Source: Peromyscus leucopus (lineage: Eukaryota; Chordata; Mammalia; Rodentia; Cricetidae). Taken from it: DNA of 64,000 nt. The translations under genes were made by a program, and so were the position numbers. The stretch lies in contig NC_051084.1 of NCBI RefSeq assembly GCF_004664715.2, positions 63,725,334 through 63,789,333 on the forward strand, in the 5' to 3' direction. Below, one piece after another: positions 11,487 to 23,536 of this stretch (the stretch's first letter is position 1; every line of letters begins with the position of its first letter). The notes below the pieces were generated by a model that worked only from the letters and a program-made list of their open reading frames with translations, searched no databases and was not told the DNA's origin.

Positions 11487-11598
11487 TTGGCTAAGTATAG
11501 TGGTGAACACTAGCAGCTGGGAGGTGGAGGTAGAAGAACCAAGAGTTCAAATTAATTCTTGTCTACAAAGAGAGTTCTTGGAAAGCCAGTCAAAAGAA
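11487..11598 (+). mobile_element. B1 SINE fragment, old
   Basis: 'ggctaagtatagtggtgaacactagcagctgggaggtggaggtag..agttcaaat' matches the 5' half of B1. The 3' half has decayed. Confidence 0.55.
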
Positions 11599-11792
11599 TA
11601 GATGAACAATGAAGGAGAGAGAGAAGGAGGGCGAGTCAATATTACTGTCTCTCGATTTCTCACTCAAATAGAACCATTTTCCTCCTATTTATGGAGCCAC
11701 TGTTTGTGTCTCCCACAGTATCCAAGTGTACTTGTCTTAAAACTATTAATAGACATCATGGTGTCCTCATGTCTATTTTAAGAAAAGCACCA

Positions 11793-12008
11793 TGAGGATT
11801 GGAAAGACAACTCAGCAGGTAAGCACGCACACTACTATTGCAGAGCACTCAAGTTCAGTTCTCAACACCCAATTTGGTTGACTCACAAAACCCCTGCAAG
11901 TTCAGCTCCTGGCAACCTGATTTTTTTTTTTTTTTGACTGCACTTACATGCATATGTCTCCTCACACAGGCACAGACAGAAATACACACTTAAAACTAAT
12001 AAAACTAA
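11793..12008 (+). mobile_element. B3 SINE
   Basis: 'ggattggaaagacaactcagcaggtaagcac' is the tRNA-like head (A box), 'caagttcagttctcaacaccca' the B-box region, followed by 'agttcagctcctgg' and a tail with 'acatgcatatg..cacacaggcacag'. A T(15) run near 11922 interrupts it. Confidence 0.8.
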
Positions 12009-12879
12009 GTCTTTTTTCCCAGTTATTAAAAACAGATTATTTTCAAATACAATACATCTTGATTTCAGTTTCTACTCATCCCAGTTCCTCTTTACCTCCT
12101 CTCCCATCTAGATCTGCTCTCTTATGCTCTCTCATTAGAAATGACCAAGCTTCTAAGATGTAATAACAAAACAAGGTATAGTAACATAAAACAAAAACCA
12201 TCGCATTGAAGTTGGACAAAGCAAAGCAACAGAAAGAAAAGAGCCCCAGAGAAGGCAGGAGAGTCAGAGCCCTACTTGTTCACACACTTAGGAGTCCCAT
12301 AAAAACACTACACTGAAAGTTCTAATACATGTGCAGAGGACCTGGTGCAGACATTTGCAGGTCCCGTGCTTGCTGCTTCAGGCTCTGTGAATTCATATGA
12401 GTTTTGATCAGTTGATTTAGAGGCCTCATTTGCCTAAAAATAAATCTTTAAAAATATTATTAAAATAAAATTAAATTAAAACTGAACAAAATAAATATTG
12501 CTGGGGCAGTTATTCCTATTGAAAGCGAAAGATTTTCCTTTTGAATTTGTTGTGCTTACAAACTATTCCTTGTAGGACCCTAGCCATTTTCAATGTTATT
12601 TCTTGTAATTTGTTTTGTACCAATATGTCAGAATTTTTGTTAAAAATCATCACATCTGCGTCGTTTGCATTTTCTGCAGTTTGGAATCAAAGGCTCTATG
12701 GGACTCAGACTAAAAGACCATACATGTGGCATTTTCTCTCAGGGAGAAGTGTCTCTTGTCTGGATTTAACTCTTCTTGTGAGTATTCAGAACTTCACTTA
12801 CTGATTACTGGAGAATACAAAAGGATAAAACTCATTTTTTAATTTTTTTTTTACAAACATTTTAATGTCATTGATTTTT
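12009..12879. other. Unique AT-rich sequence
   Basis: No gene recognised. The plus frame at 12541-12804 has no domain and no repeat signature. Confidence 0.5.
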
Positions 12880-13395
12880 GGCTGAGATTAAATGTGATTT
12901 TTAAATACTTGCATTCAGAATACACAAATATACACCTTCCAAATCCCTTTCCCAACCTCTACCACAATTCTCCTACATTCATTCCATTTTGCTCTCACAT
13001 ACAGGAAAGAATGTATGGTTTTTATTTGTTTGAGTCTAGCTTATTTTGTTTAACATAACACCTTTTGGTGTCTTCTATTTTGCTTCAAGTGATAGAATTG
13101 TATGCTTCTTTAGAAAAGAGTAATATTGAATAAAGACAATGAAATGTATATATATACTGGATTTGTGTTCGGTCATCTAATGATAGGAACCTAGGCTTTC
13201 TCCATGTCTTGGCTATTGTGAATAGTGCCACGTTGAATGTGGGCTGCAAATATCTCTTTCATGTACTGACTTCATTTCCCTCATACATATATCAAAAAGT
13301 AGATAGTGGGATTCTGATATTTTTAGCTTTTCTGGGGAGCCTGCATAACCTTCTTCACATCAATTTTTCTAATTCACATTCAGAGTCACACTTGT
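12880..13395 (-). mobile_element. Old L1 fragment (ORF2 end and 3' region)
   Basis: On the plus strand, 'cttggctattgtgaatagtgccacgttgaatgtgggctgcaaatatct' and 'gtagatagtgggattctgata' are the reverse complement of the conserved L1 ORF2 C-terminal region. 'gagtctagcttattttgtttaacataa' corresponds to the region before the ORF2 stop. Much more diverged than the L1 at 848-1906. Confidence 0.7.
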
Positions 13396-13444
13396 AAGTA
13401 GTAATAGTTCCTTTTCCTCCTGTGCTAGAATTTATTATTTATTT

Positions 13445-13558
13445 GAGTTTTGTTTTGTTTGAGACATGGTTGTCCTTGAGACCTCTATTAGACAAGGATA
13501 CTAATACTTCTATGTCCAGAGTGCTAGGATTACAGGGATATGTCACTACACCCAGTTG
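13445..13558 (-). mobile_element. B1 SINE, old, internally deleted
   Basis: 'ttgtttgagacatggttgtcc' followed by 'agagtgctaggattacagggatatgtcactacaccca' gives both ends of a minus-strand B1, with the middle shortened. Confidence 0.65.
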
Positions 13559-14376
13559 TTTATTTATTTGTATATAACAATCATGCTGGCTTGGATGAGA
13601 CGTCTCATTTCAGTTTTCACTAATAGTTCTTGACCAATAAAAAGGAAGGAATGCACTTTTTAAAAAGCATAATGATCATTTGTGTTTCTTTTCTGTTTCA
13701 TTAAAAATTATCAAAATCATGATATTTTGCTTCTTTTTTTTCCTTATTTGTCATTTATTAGCTTGAACTCTTTCTATTAAATTAAGTTTTTCTCATTTAT
13801 TATCTGATTATTTGAAAATACAGAAAAGATACTTTATTCTTCATATACAAGCTCTTCAAGAAATATTTTAGTTTATTTCATTACCTTCTGAAAGTGACCA
13901 TTTAATAAAGTTCATTATAAATTCAGAGCCTTAAAATCTTGTATATTTCAATTTAGAGAAATTATTCCTGTTGAAGTTCAAATTGATCCATAATAGGCCT
14001 ACAGAAGACTCTTCAAGTTGTTTCTCGAATCTGATGTAATCCTTAAGACCTTTGCTTACTATGTGATATCAATCATTTTGTATGTTGCCCATGTCAATCT
14101 TAAGGTCTGTTCTTTTTCTATGGAGTAAAGTTTCATTCAATGGGAAAGATATTCTGAGAGCACTGACTCTCCCTTGATACTTCCCCATGCATCATTCATA
14201 TTCATAATCATGCTGATCATTATTTCTGACACTTGCAATGGAGATATGTTGAAAATTTATATGTCACATATTTATATTGATCTTTTCAATTCAAAGTTCA
14301 CATTTCCTTCTATTTCATACAAGGAAGCGTGGACTTTAAAGACAAAGAAGATGGTATATTACCTCGATTTTTTAGT
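13559..14376. other. Unique AT-rich sequence
   Basis: No gene, SINE or LINE recognised. Confidence 0.5.
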
Positions 14377-14386
14377 CTCAATTATT

Positions 14387-14390
<4 letters not shown>

Positions 14391-14435
<45 letters not shown>

Positions 14436-14582
14436 GTTTTTTCGAAACAGGGTTTCTCTGTGTAGCTTTGCGCCTTTCCTGGAACTCACTTGGTAGCCCA
14501 GGCTGGCCTCGAACTCACAGAGATCCGCCTGGCTCTGCCTCCCGAGTGCTGGAATTAAAGGCGTGCGCCACCAACGCCCGGC
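14391..14582 (-). mobile_element. B1 SINE, young, with 14-bp target-site duplication
   Basis: Complete minus-strand B1 with an unusually long T tract (more than 40 bases at 14391-14434) as its tail. The body carries 'gggtttctctgtgtagctt' and 'caggctggcctcgaactcac'. Flanked by perfect copies of 'ctcaattatttctt' at 14377-14390 and 14583-14596. The 152-aa frame across it is an artefact. Confidence 0.97.
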
Positions 14583-14757
14583 CTCAATTATTTCTTACTC
14601 CCGAGAAAATACCCTACAGACAACTACAGTGACATGGTCATCACAGCAGAGCTACTAAGGCTAGCCGTGTGGTTTCAGGTGCCCTCTCATTGTCCTACAT
14701 GCTTGTAGCTGCACATTTCCTTAGTCTGGTCATTCTTTAACATTCTCTCATTTTTAT

Positions 14758-14923
14758 TTTTAAAATATGTATTTATTGTTAATGTGGAGCCCAGAACAGC
14801 GTGTTGGATCCCCTGTAACTGGAGTTACACATGATTGTGAGCCTCCATGTAGGTGCTGAGACTCAAGGTCAGGTCCTCTAGAGGAACCACTGGTGTTCTT
14901 AACCACCAACCTATTTCTCCAGG
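14758..14923 (-). mobile_element. B3 SINE
   Basis: 'ggatcccctgtaactggagttac', 'attgtgagcctccatgtaggtgctga', 'caggtcctctagagga' and 'gttcttaaccaccaacctatttctcc' follow the minus-strand B3 consensus in order. Confidence 0.85.
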
Positions 14924-15144
14924 CCAATTCATCCTTAGATTGTCATTTGGTCTCAATTTTGTAAATAGCTTTATGTTTTGAATGCCCATCCTCAGTCCCC
15001 ATATCAATGTTCCTCTAGTCATATTTTTTAGAACACTTGTTCCTTACTTGTTCCTTTGTCTAGCCTTGGCAAAATGGGTGTAATTCACTGAGTCTGTGTG
15101 GGTCATGAATAGATGTGCCCTTTATGGTTCAAAGTTTGATTTCA

Positions 15145-15299
15145 GCCAGGCATGGTAGCACACACCTTTAATTCCAGAACTCAGGAGACTGAGGCAGATG
15201 GATCTCTGCTATTGGAGGCCAGCCTCATTCATGTAGAAAGTTCCACGCCAGCTAGAGATAAACAGTGAGACCCAGTCTCAAAAACAAATGAACAAAAAG
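15145..15299 (+). mobile_element. B1 SINE, moderately old
   Basis: 'gccaggcatggtagcacacacctttaattcc', 'actgaggcagatggatctctg', 'aggccagcct' and 'gagacccagtctcaaaaac' match B1 in order, with an A-rich 3' end. Confidence 0.85.
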
Positions 15300-16675
15300 T
15301 TCAGTTTATTAGATTTGCAAGTCTTGACACTTCTTATTCCCTTGGAGTCCTCCCCTTTCCTCTGGTGGGAAGTACTGCAGTCTGAAGCATCTGGTTAGGA
15401 GCTCATTTTCACACTGTATTAGAACTCCTCTTTTTCAAAGGCAGCCAAAGAAAATTTAGCCTTCTTTATTTCAAAATCGGTAGAACTTAAGGAGGTCTAG
15501 CGCTGATCAGTTTCACATAATTGTTCCTCATTTTCCTTTCTGTTTGACTCCGTTCCATGAGATGATTTCTAGAGTTCTGCCAATTTAATGCAACACTTTC
15601 TATCTTCTTTGTATTGGTTACCTGATTAATGAAGGTTTTCCATATGTTAACGGACACGAATTTCTAACATGGTCCTCCTTACAGTAGTGTTATCCTGTGC
15701 TCTTGAAACCTATCTTACATTTTGTAAGAGTCAAGTGAGACATTTGGTCTCAACACTGCTTCCTTTCTATTTTATTATTAATGGTTTTTGTTAAAACATT
15801 AGAAGATTAGTTTTAGGACCCTTGCAAAGTTGACAGTGTTCTCACTGCTGTTTAAATGTAATGTTATAGATGTATGCTCACTGCCCCTTTAGACAGTCTA
15901 GCTGTTTCTCTGCTCCATATTTATGTAGTTAGTCCTTCCCCTTTCTTAACCTTTGCAATTCAGCCAGTCAGTACTGTCCACTATTGGTTGCCCTTGTGTG
16001 CAGGACCCCCTGTGGAGGGCTGCTTCTTTTCTCACACCCACTGAGGCCAGGCTCTCCCCACCACCTCACCACATGATTGGATAAACAGTAAGTATTCCCA
16101 GTTTCATAACAGCACTTTGTAAAATCCAGCAGATACCTGTTATCCATGTTTCAAGTCTCCTGAGCATGCTCAGTTGCTGGGAGCTTCCCTCTTGCTCCCT
16201 GACCCCCTCTTTTCACAGTGTCCGATAGCACACAGGCCTTGTTGCTGCTGGGGCTTTACCTAAAAATACTTTGTCATATGTATTTTGTTGCAAATAATTT
16301 TATTTGGCTTTTGTAAAACTTTGTTAACTGATTTTCCTTTTGTTTTGATGTGGAAATCTGCTGAGTCAAAACCAAATCATAGTTCTCTTGCTATTTTCTG
16401 GAATCTTCCAAAATTCAAAAAAAACAAAAAAAAAACAAAAAAAAAAACTTTAAGTGACTTCTGCTTATTACTAAACTTAAAATGCATCTTCCTTAAAATT
16501 ATGATTTGATAATATTCAAAAGCATCTGGTGTAGCAATAGAATTTTTATGAATTGCTCTAAAAATACATCGTAAGTCAGAAATATTCCAATATATGATAG
16601 CTGGTAGATATAGTTTAAATTGATATTTTGAATAATCCTTTGGAAATTTAATATTTGTATATACTATATTTTGAT
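15300..16675. other. Unique sequence with an A-rich tract
   Basis: No gene recognised. 16409-16450 is an A-rich tract with C interruptions. A slightly GC-richer stretch lies at about 15960-16260, without a recognisable motif. Confidence 0.45.
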
Positions 16676-17485
16676 TTTATTCACCCCCATCCTTCCTTCT
16701 ATCACCTGCCAGATCAACTTCCACCTTCTCATCCCTCCCAATTTTATGTTCCCTCTTTATTTTATTTTTCAGACTGAGTGTGAACCTAATTTGTCCTGCT
16801 AGTATCCACTGAAAGGTGTGTGTGTGCCTGTGTGTGTATCTGTCTATCTATCAATCAATCTATCAACTATCTATCTATCTATATGAAAACCTATAAAATA
16901 TTTTCATGTGATCTTTTCAAACCTCCTTAGTGTTAGTTATCCCTAACCTTCCACTTCCTACTCCATTCTAATCCCCCCACTTAAACTTGCTTCTTCATCA
17001 TTTTCCCTTTCTCCTTTATATCAAATGTGGTCTATTCCTCCTTCATTAAGATCTTTCTTCTTCTTTCCAACCAAGGGTCCTGTTCTACATTCCTTGACTG
17101 TGTAGGTACTCCTTGTTAAATATACAGATCCAAGGAATTGACCCTAGACTCCACCTTTTTGTGTATCTGCATTTCTTTATTCTCTATTCTATTTTTCCAG
17201 TTTTATCTATTTACCTGAAAATTTAGTTTTATTTCATTTTTTTTATAGCCAAAAACACCTCTGTTCTACATAGGTGCCATGTTTTTATTGTCTGTTCCTC
17301 AGTTGTTTAACATCATGTTTTCATATCTTAACTATTGTGAATTAAGAAGCTACGGATATGGATGGGCATTAATCTCTGTAGTAGGCAGTAGAATCTTTGT
17401 GGTGTGTGCCCAGAAGTGGTATACCTGGGTCACTTGTTAGGTATAGCTCTGGTTTCAATAGTGCCTAGACTGGTTTGAGCTTTAT
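16676..17485 (-). mobile_element. Old L1 fragment (ORF2 end plus 3'UTR)
   Basis: 'cacccccatccttccttctatcacctgcc' and 'ttttcagactgagtgtgaacctaatttg' resemble the reverse complement of an old rodent L1 3'UTR. 'ttaactattgtgaattaagaagctacggatatgg' and 'agaagtggtatacctgggtcact' are the reverse complement of the ORF2 C-terminal region. The tetranucleotide repeat at 16815-16885 lies inside it. Confidence 0.65.
16815..16885. repeat. (TG)n/(TCTA)n microsatellite
   Basis: Short TG run followed by TCTA/TCAA tetranucleotides, imperfect. Confidence 0.85.
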
Positions 17486-17496
17486 TGCTCTATTAG

Positions 17497-17815
17497 TTGA
17501 TTTCTCATTGCTGCAATAAAATATCATTACCAAGGCAATGTCTAGGAGGATGAATGTCTTATCCTTCTAAAGGGTTAGCTTTCATAATGGCAGCAAGCAG
17601 ATGCCATGGTGGCAGGAACAGGAAGCTGATAATTCACATCTTTAACTGCAAACACCAAGCAGAGAGAGCAAATTAGAAGCAGGCAAAGCTTTCTACTACC
17701 AAAGATGACCCCAATTTCCCACTAATGCACTTCCTCCATAAAGGCTGCACCCCTGAACCTCTTGAAAAATCACCACCAATTGGGAACAGAGTATTTGAAT
17801 GTCCCAGACTGTGGA
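17497..17815 (-). mobile_element. LTR-like rodent repeat (MaLR type?)
   Basis: 'ttgatttctcattgctgcaataaaatatcattaccaagg' at the left edge, 'gcaagcagatgccatggtggcagg' and 'tgcacttcctccataaaggctgcaccc' further on resemble a common rodent interspersed repeat that I tentatively assign to MaLR LTRs, reading on the minus strand. The family name is uncertain. Confidence 0.45.
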
Positions 17816-18112
17816 TTTTTTTTAATTGAAAACACAATACTTGCGTAGGCTGAATTTAACCCTTTGGGTTCCAGAATTCCTTCTGACTCCATATTCTCAG
17901 TAGCTGGGAAGAAAAATGAGTTTTACTATGATGGAATATCCAAAATGGGTGATTGTGTTTGATTTTTTCAGTGTCCTATAATTAATATTTCATAATTATA
18001 ATTTTGAGCACACACAGAACAAATACCTCAAAGGAGTAATTTACTTATTATCTCTATGAACAGAACATTTGGACAACTTGAGAATCTCATTTTCACAAGG
18101 ATAAAGAAATAT

Positions 18113-18365
18113 ACAATTGGTCTGAGGAAATGGCAGTGTGAGCAAAGTTCTTGCCATCCAAGTGTGAGGACCGGAGTTCAAATCCTTAGAACCCCTCCTA
18201 AAGCTGGGAGTATTGGTAGATATCTCTACCCCTAGTACTTCTAAGCCAAGAACCCAGGCAGAGACATAAGATGCTCAAAAACCAGCTAACTTTATATTCA
18301 TGGTTGTGAACAATAAGTGACTCTATCTTAAACAAGATGGAAGGCAAAAACCAAAAACAAAGGTG
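18113..18365 (+). mobile_element. B4 / RSINE1-type SINE
   Basis: tRNA-like head 'ggtctgaggaaatggcagtgtgagcaaagttcttgcc..gtgtgaggaccggagttcaaatcc' followed by a B1-like segment with 'aagctgggagtattggtag' and 'aggcagagacataag', ending A-rich. The composite structure is typical of B4. Confidence 0.65.
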
Positions 18366-19835
18366 TTTATCTAACTCTGTGAACTGTTGCATGGTGTGCC
18401 ATTACAGAGAGATGTGTTGGGCTTTGCTGTTTGTAGATACTTCTAAATATTTTTAATCTAAGTGGTTTATTCATAACAGGCATGAGAGGGTCTGTATAAG
18501 GACCCACCTTAATTCTTCCACAGTGCATTTGGCATGAGAGCCCGACTCTTGGGAAATCTTTCCCTTGGCAGATAACCTGGTATTTGGGAGGTGATGCTCT
18601 TCATTGAAGTGTGCTCAAGACAAGGCTGTGACTGTCAGGCCTGTGGAAATCATACGAGCAAAGTACTTTGGCCTATTGAAAGACAGATGTTGCTGGGCCG
18701 TGGTTTTGAAATCAAGCCCCTATCTCGACCACAGATCTGCAAACATGATCATCACTGCATTTTTGGCTTTGCGCAGGAGCTGATGTTGAACTTCAGATTT
18801 GCCTACAGAACTGCTTTCCTGACAAGGAGTCACTTACTGCCATGGCATCTTTTCACTTGATTATTAAGATTCCCCCTTGCTGCGCTTCTCCCCGGAGCTT
18901 TAATTACAGGATTGCAGCATGTTCAAAACACGCTGCCAGGTTTCTCAGTGTACAGGAGACAGTGCATTTTCACATCCCCCGCGTGTCCTTTATCCCTCTC
19001 ATTGATTTCCTAGGCAATTCTGTATTGATTTTATCTTCATATTTCAACGCCTCCTTGGTCTGTTTCCTCTTATTTCTCTGAGCTCTTAGAACTCTGGCTT
19101 TTTTCCTTGATCAGTTAGGTCATCCAATTAGGATTCATGTGTGATCCTTTTTTTGCCACTCAGAGGACTCTCCGTGATCCAGGCCAGAGCCCAAATATCC
19201 TTAACAGGATAGCTTTTATCTAAAACTCACACTGGCTTTCGAAACCCTGGCACCAGGGCGAGCAGAAAGTGTAAAAAGAACGTATAGCTAGAGACCTCCT
19301 GCATAACAGTATCATGTATTGTCTTATGCACCCCTCCCCCACCCCACACAAGCAAATAGTCACGATCTGGGCTACTCTGCTTCGTACTGGTAATATTGTT
19401 TCATCTGGTGGTTTTGCTTCCATTAAGCACCAAATAGTATCTTGAAAATTGTATGTTAGCTTCTCTTGATAAAATTCAGAAATGATTAATAAAAAGGAAA
19501 TAAACAGCAGAAAACAATCGGCTTTCAGTTTTACCAACATCCTCGCGGCATCCATCGGGAGCTTCCAGCATCTACTTCAGGGCCGAGTATTTTGTGGATG
19601 AAAGAATTTAGCCAACAGGAAAATAGTAAATGACACCTGCGTTGTAATAAAAGGCAGGAAGTGTACCTTCTGAATGAGTTTTAAAAGGGGTAAGTTTGGT
19701 CTAAGAGGTCAGCTCAAGTGAATATAATGCACATTTCACAGGAACTTCAAATTGATGAAGCTTGAATTCAAGATGGAAGACGGGGGCATCAAAATCTTTT
19801 ATTTTAATAAGGGGTTGTTTAAAATTCTTTCACAA
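18366..19835. other. Unique block, candidate conserved non-coding DNA at about 18500-19130
   Basis: No transposon recognised over almost 1.5 kb. The part at about 18500-19130 is less AT-rich and more complex than its flanks and has plus-strand open frames at 18591-18860 and 18842-19081 that overlap and show no domain. I see no splice pair that would join them into a gene. Confidence 0.35.
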
Positions 19836-20121
19836 GCTGGAGAGATAGCTCAGCGAGTAAAGTGTGTGACTCGGAAGCATAAGGACCTTAGTTCAAGCAC
19901 CAGCCCTCACCGAAAACGTGAAAAGCATGATGGCTTACACACAGCCCCAACACCGAGGAAGCAAAACCCGGACCAGGAGGAAACCTTGTCTCAAAATAAA
20001 TAAATAAAATAAAAAGAGGTGAGTGCTATCTGGAGAATGAAGCCCGAGGCTGACCTCTGGCCTCCAGATGCACATATGTGCATGCATCACCATGCACAGG
20101 TGTGATGCACACACACACACT
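19836..20121 (+). mobile_element. RSINE1 (B4 family) SINE
   Basis: tRNA-like head 'gctggagagatagctcagcgagtaaag', a central segment with 'aaccttgtctcaaaataaataaat', then the RSINE1 tail 'gaggctgacctctggcctccagatgcacatatgtgcatg' ending in ACAC. All three parts are in the expected order. Confidence 0.85.
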
Positions 20122-20296
20122 TATTATATACTCTGAGCACTGTAAAGGTAAATGTATGAAATTGCAGACTATCTCTTCTTCAGGTAAAAGTTATTCTGAG
20201 ACTTTGTTGTTGTTCTTATTGGTTGTATATATTGTATGTGTACTATTTTAGGACTGACCACTTGGTGTTGGATCACCAATTACGAGCTTCATCCTT

Positions 20297-20299
<3 letters not shown>

Positions 20300-20371
<72 letters not shown>
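20300..20371. repeat. (TC)n microsatellite
   Basis: About 31 TC units, slightly interrupted at the 3' end. A polypyrimidine tract. Confidence 0.97.
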
Positions 20372-20373
<2 letters not shown>

Positions 20374-20930
20374 ATGCATTTACTTGTCTGTAGATCTTTG
20401 TCTAGGGGTGGGGCCCCATGAGAATTATCTTCCATCTTAGCATTTCTGTTGGTGTTGCCTTTGTTCAGGTCTTGTTTAGGCAGTTCTGTTGTCGAAGTAT
20501 GGTAGAAGTAGCTCCTCTCTCTTCCTGAGCCTCTCGCTCATACAGTCTTTCTGCCCCCTTCTCCATGATGTTCCCTGAACTTCACTTGTAGGAGTTGTAT
20601 TGTAGATGTATCCATTGTCAGAAATGGTGACATGATTAGCTGTTCTCTGCATTTGGACAAATTGTGGCTTTCTGGGAAGGCCTCCCTTTGAGACTCAATT
20701 TATTAAAATCTACTACTTCTGCTCTACCAGTCTGTAAGGACATGCTCATTCTGTCTTGGCTGTAATGGCAGAGATTTGCAGTTCATTTACATGACTGAAG
20801 AAATGCAGAACTAGGCAACAAGTGGCTGTAATCTATTGAGCGTTACTTCATCAATTGGTTTGTTGGGCCAATATGTGTACTTTTTTTCTGGGAGTATAAA
20901 ATTTAGTGTAACTACTCGATTCTTTTTCAA

Positions 20931-20933
<3 letters not shown>
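20372..20933. other. Unique sequence
   Basis: No gene or transposon recognised. Confidence 0.5.

Positions 20934-20975
<42 letters not shown>
20934..20975. repeat. (TG)n microsatellite
   Basis: About 20 TG units. Confidence 0.96.
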
Positions 20976-20976
<1 letters not shown>

Positions 20977-21996
20977 CTGTATGTGTGTTTGCTTACAGAA
21001 TAGAGATTCAACTTAAATCAATTAAGAAGGATGAATTATTGCAACTGAAATTTTTCCTACATCAACAGGTGTATAATTAGGCACAATTATGACACAGATT
21101 TATATTTTATTCTCTAGTAAGATGTATTTGGATACATTCTCTAGTGACAGGTTCTATCATTATGTAAGACTTCCTAGTACTGCCACCTAGACCTCTAGTC
21201 TGCCCATTTTACCCCTATAGGTCATATATAGTGAATGACAACACGTATCCTGCTCTCTGTCCTATGAAATTAGCCAATGAATGGCAGTAGAGCAACACAG
21301 GAGCCGGCCATTGTGTCTGAGGATGCTCCTGTGGAAGAAGATGGAAGACAGGACTTGGTTTTGGATGATGTCAGTCTCTTGTGGGCTTCTGGTTCCTACC
21401 AAGTAAAACAAATGACTGAATAGAGACATTGTTACTGTCTATTTTAGATGCAGAGAAGACGTCTCTGTGGACTGAACAGTGGAGAAGGAAATAGTAAAAG
21501 GGGTAACTTAAGCAACTGTCCTCATTAAGAACAGCAAAGTCAAAGGAAGAGAGTGACAGACTCTCAAAGCAGCAAACTGGTGTATCTGATCATAATGGGA
21601 ATGTTGCTTTACTTTGCAAAGTGTGGTGAGCTCACATTGGACATTTTACCAACTGAATCACAATATTTCTTCAAAGGAAACTTATGCTGCGGTGCAGAGT
21701 TTTCCTCCAGAAGATGAACTGTTATTATCCTTTCCCAAGACACTGAGAGAATGTGTTTATGCAACTGCACTAATTCATATTTCCTCTGGGCAACCATGAA
21801 GAGGTATTTATTAATAAATCACTCATTTGTTATTAAGCATATAAAATAATGTAATTACTTTGTGGTTCTCTTATTTTTATTTAAGTTGACTTAAAAGCAG
21901 AGAATTTATGTATGTTTAGCAAAATAACAAAGATCAAGGAAAATCATGAGTTTTACCATTTAAAATTTTAGCTAATTCCTATGTTAAAAATTTGCA
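20976..21996. other. Unique sequence
   Basis: Overlapping opposite-strand open frames at 21609-21799 carry no domain. No transposon recognised. Confidence 0.5.
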
Positions 21997-22158
21997 GCCG
22001 GGCGGTGGTGGCAGATGCCTTTAATCCCAGCACTCGGGAGGCAGAGCCAGGCGGATCTCTGTGAGTTCGAGGCCAGCCTGGGCTACCAAGTGAGTCCCAG
22101 GAAAGGTGCAAAGCTACACAGAGAAACCCTGTCTCGAAAAAACCAAAAAAAAAAAAAA
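21997..22158 (+). mobile_element. B1 SINE, young
   Basis: Complete plus-strand B1 from 'gccgggcggtggtggcagatgcc' through 'gaggcagagccaggcggatctctg' and 'aaaggtgcaaagctacacagag' to 'accctgtctcgaaaaaacc' and an A-tail. The 'aaaggtgcaaagc' segment is the cricetid-type variant. Confidence 0.96.
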
Positions 22159-22290
22159 TTGTTTAAATTTTACTACTGGGAATTATTTGTGAATTGATTG
22201 TCTTAGCTTCCAAGCATTTCATTTTTTAATAGAATGTTTTATTTATTCTTCAATGATTACAAATAAAATTTTCATTACAATATGATTTCA

Positions 22291-22543
22291 GGGATAGAGG
22301 TGTAGCTCACTTAGGAAAATACCTCTCCTAGCATGCACAAAAAGCCTGGCTTCAACCTCTAGTATCTCATGAATTTAGATGTAGTAGCACATACTTACAA
22401 TCCCCAAACTCAGGAAGTGGAGGCTGAAGAACCAGAAATTCAAGGTCACCCTCAGCTACAAAGTAAATTTGAGCCAGCTTGGGTACAGGAGACCCAGCTT
22501 CAAAAAACACAAAAAAGCAAAAAAAAAAAAAAAAAAAAAAAAA
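22291..22543 (+). mobile_element. B4 SINE (ID head plus B1 body)
   Basis: The head 'gggatagaggtgtagctcacttagg..ctagcatgcacaaaaagcctgg' is ID-like (tRNA-Ala derived). The body 'tacttacaatccccaaactcaggaagtggaggctgaag' and 'gagccagcttgggtacaggagaccc' is B1-like, then an A(22) tail. Confidence 0.8.
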
Positions 22544-23467
22544 CACCGCAAACACTTTATAATACCCTCCTGCTGCGAACAGTTCTTTCTTTTCAGTATT
22601 TCCCATACAAGCGTTAATTTTTTTTCTAAGTTCAGTGGATGAGTCTTAAGTTCTATAACAAATCTGCAGTAGTTTTCGTGTTCTGCCTGCAAAAAGGGTA
22701 ATCGGGGACATGCTATGTTTCATCATTTCAATGCTTTCTTCATTATTTGCTGCGTCAACACCTATATTTGCAGTTTTTGGTGTGACCACAGAAAGAAAGA
22801 AGCATTTTTTTTTCAATGCTACTAGGATTATGAGTCAAAGACAGAAAATAGGGTGCTAAAAACATGTATGATTAATTATAATAAAACAAAAACGGAATTA
22901 TAACAGGACAGAAGATACTTTCTACTGATTAGAATTTGCATTTATCCCATGGAACTTAGTAGATAGCCTTATGTGACAGAATATTTCTGAATTTGTACAT
23001 TTATTTCATCATATTTTTATTTATTTTATCAGTTTATTGAGCTGCATGATACTCTTGATCAAAAAGATTTCATGACACTTCTATACTGTGTATTTAATTA
23101 AGAAAAAATAGTCTGTGTTAACATTGGGCATTTGTGAGAATTTATTTTTACTTGTTTTTTATAGTAACAGTGATTTTATTATTAAGTAATAAATTTCTCA
23201 ATAATAACTTGACACCTATGAAGTTTCGACTTTTAAACTTGCACCATATTATGTAGCAATGTTGCATTAGATCCTTAAACAATAGTAAGAGATACTTTCT
23301 CACATGTTTCTAATGCAAACAGACTTTAACACATTTGCATCACCTTTTTATCAAGAGAAATACAATTTTCCCCAAAACCTACATTACATCATTTCTGCCC
23401 AAACATTGTATTTTCACATTTTATAAAAATCAAAATGAGGTGTGGGTAGGCTAAAAGTCTGTACCCC

Positions 23468-23473
<6 letters not shown>

Positions 23474-23534
<61 letters not shown>

Positions 23535-23536
23535 AC
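23474..23536. repeat. (TC)n(AC)n compound microsatellite
   Basis: About 18 TC units running directly into 13 AC units. Confidence 0.97.

Noticed and set aside
14174..14632. 152-aa plus-strand frame with a long Phe run
   Set aside because: The frame crosses the poly-T tail and body of a B1.
16409..16450. A-rich tract as a possible poly-A tail of a retrocopy
   Set aside because: No flanking direct repeat could be found and the upstream sequence shows no mRNA-like feature.
19836..19910. tRNA-like sequence with A-box and B-box motifs
   Set aside because: It is the tRNA-derived head of an RSINE1. The same holds for the ID and B3 heads elsewhere. No cloverleaf of a functional tRNA can be supported.
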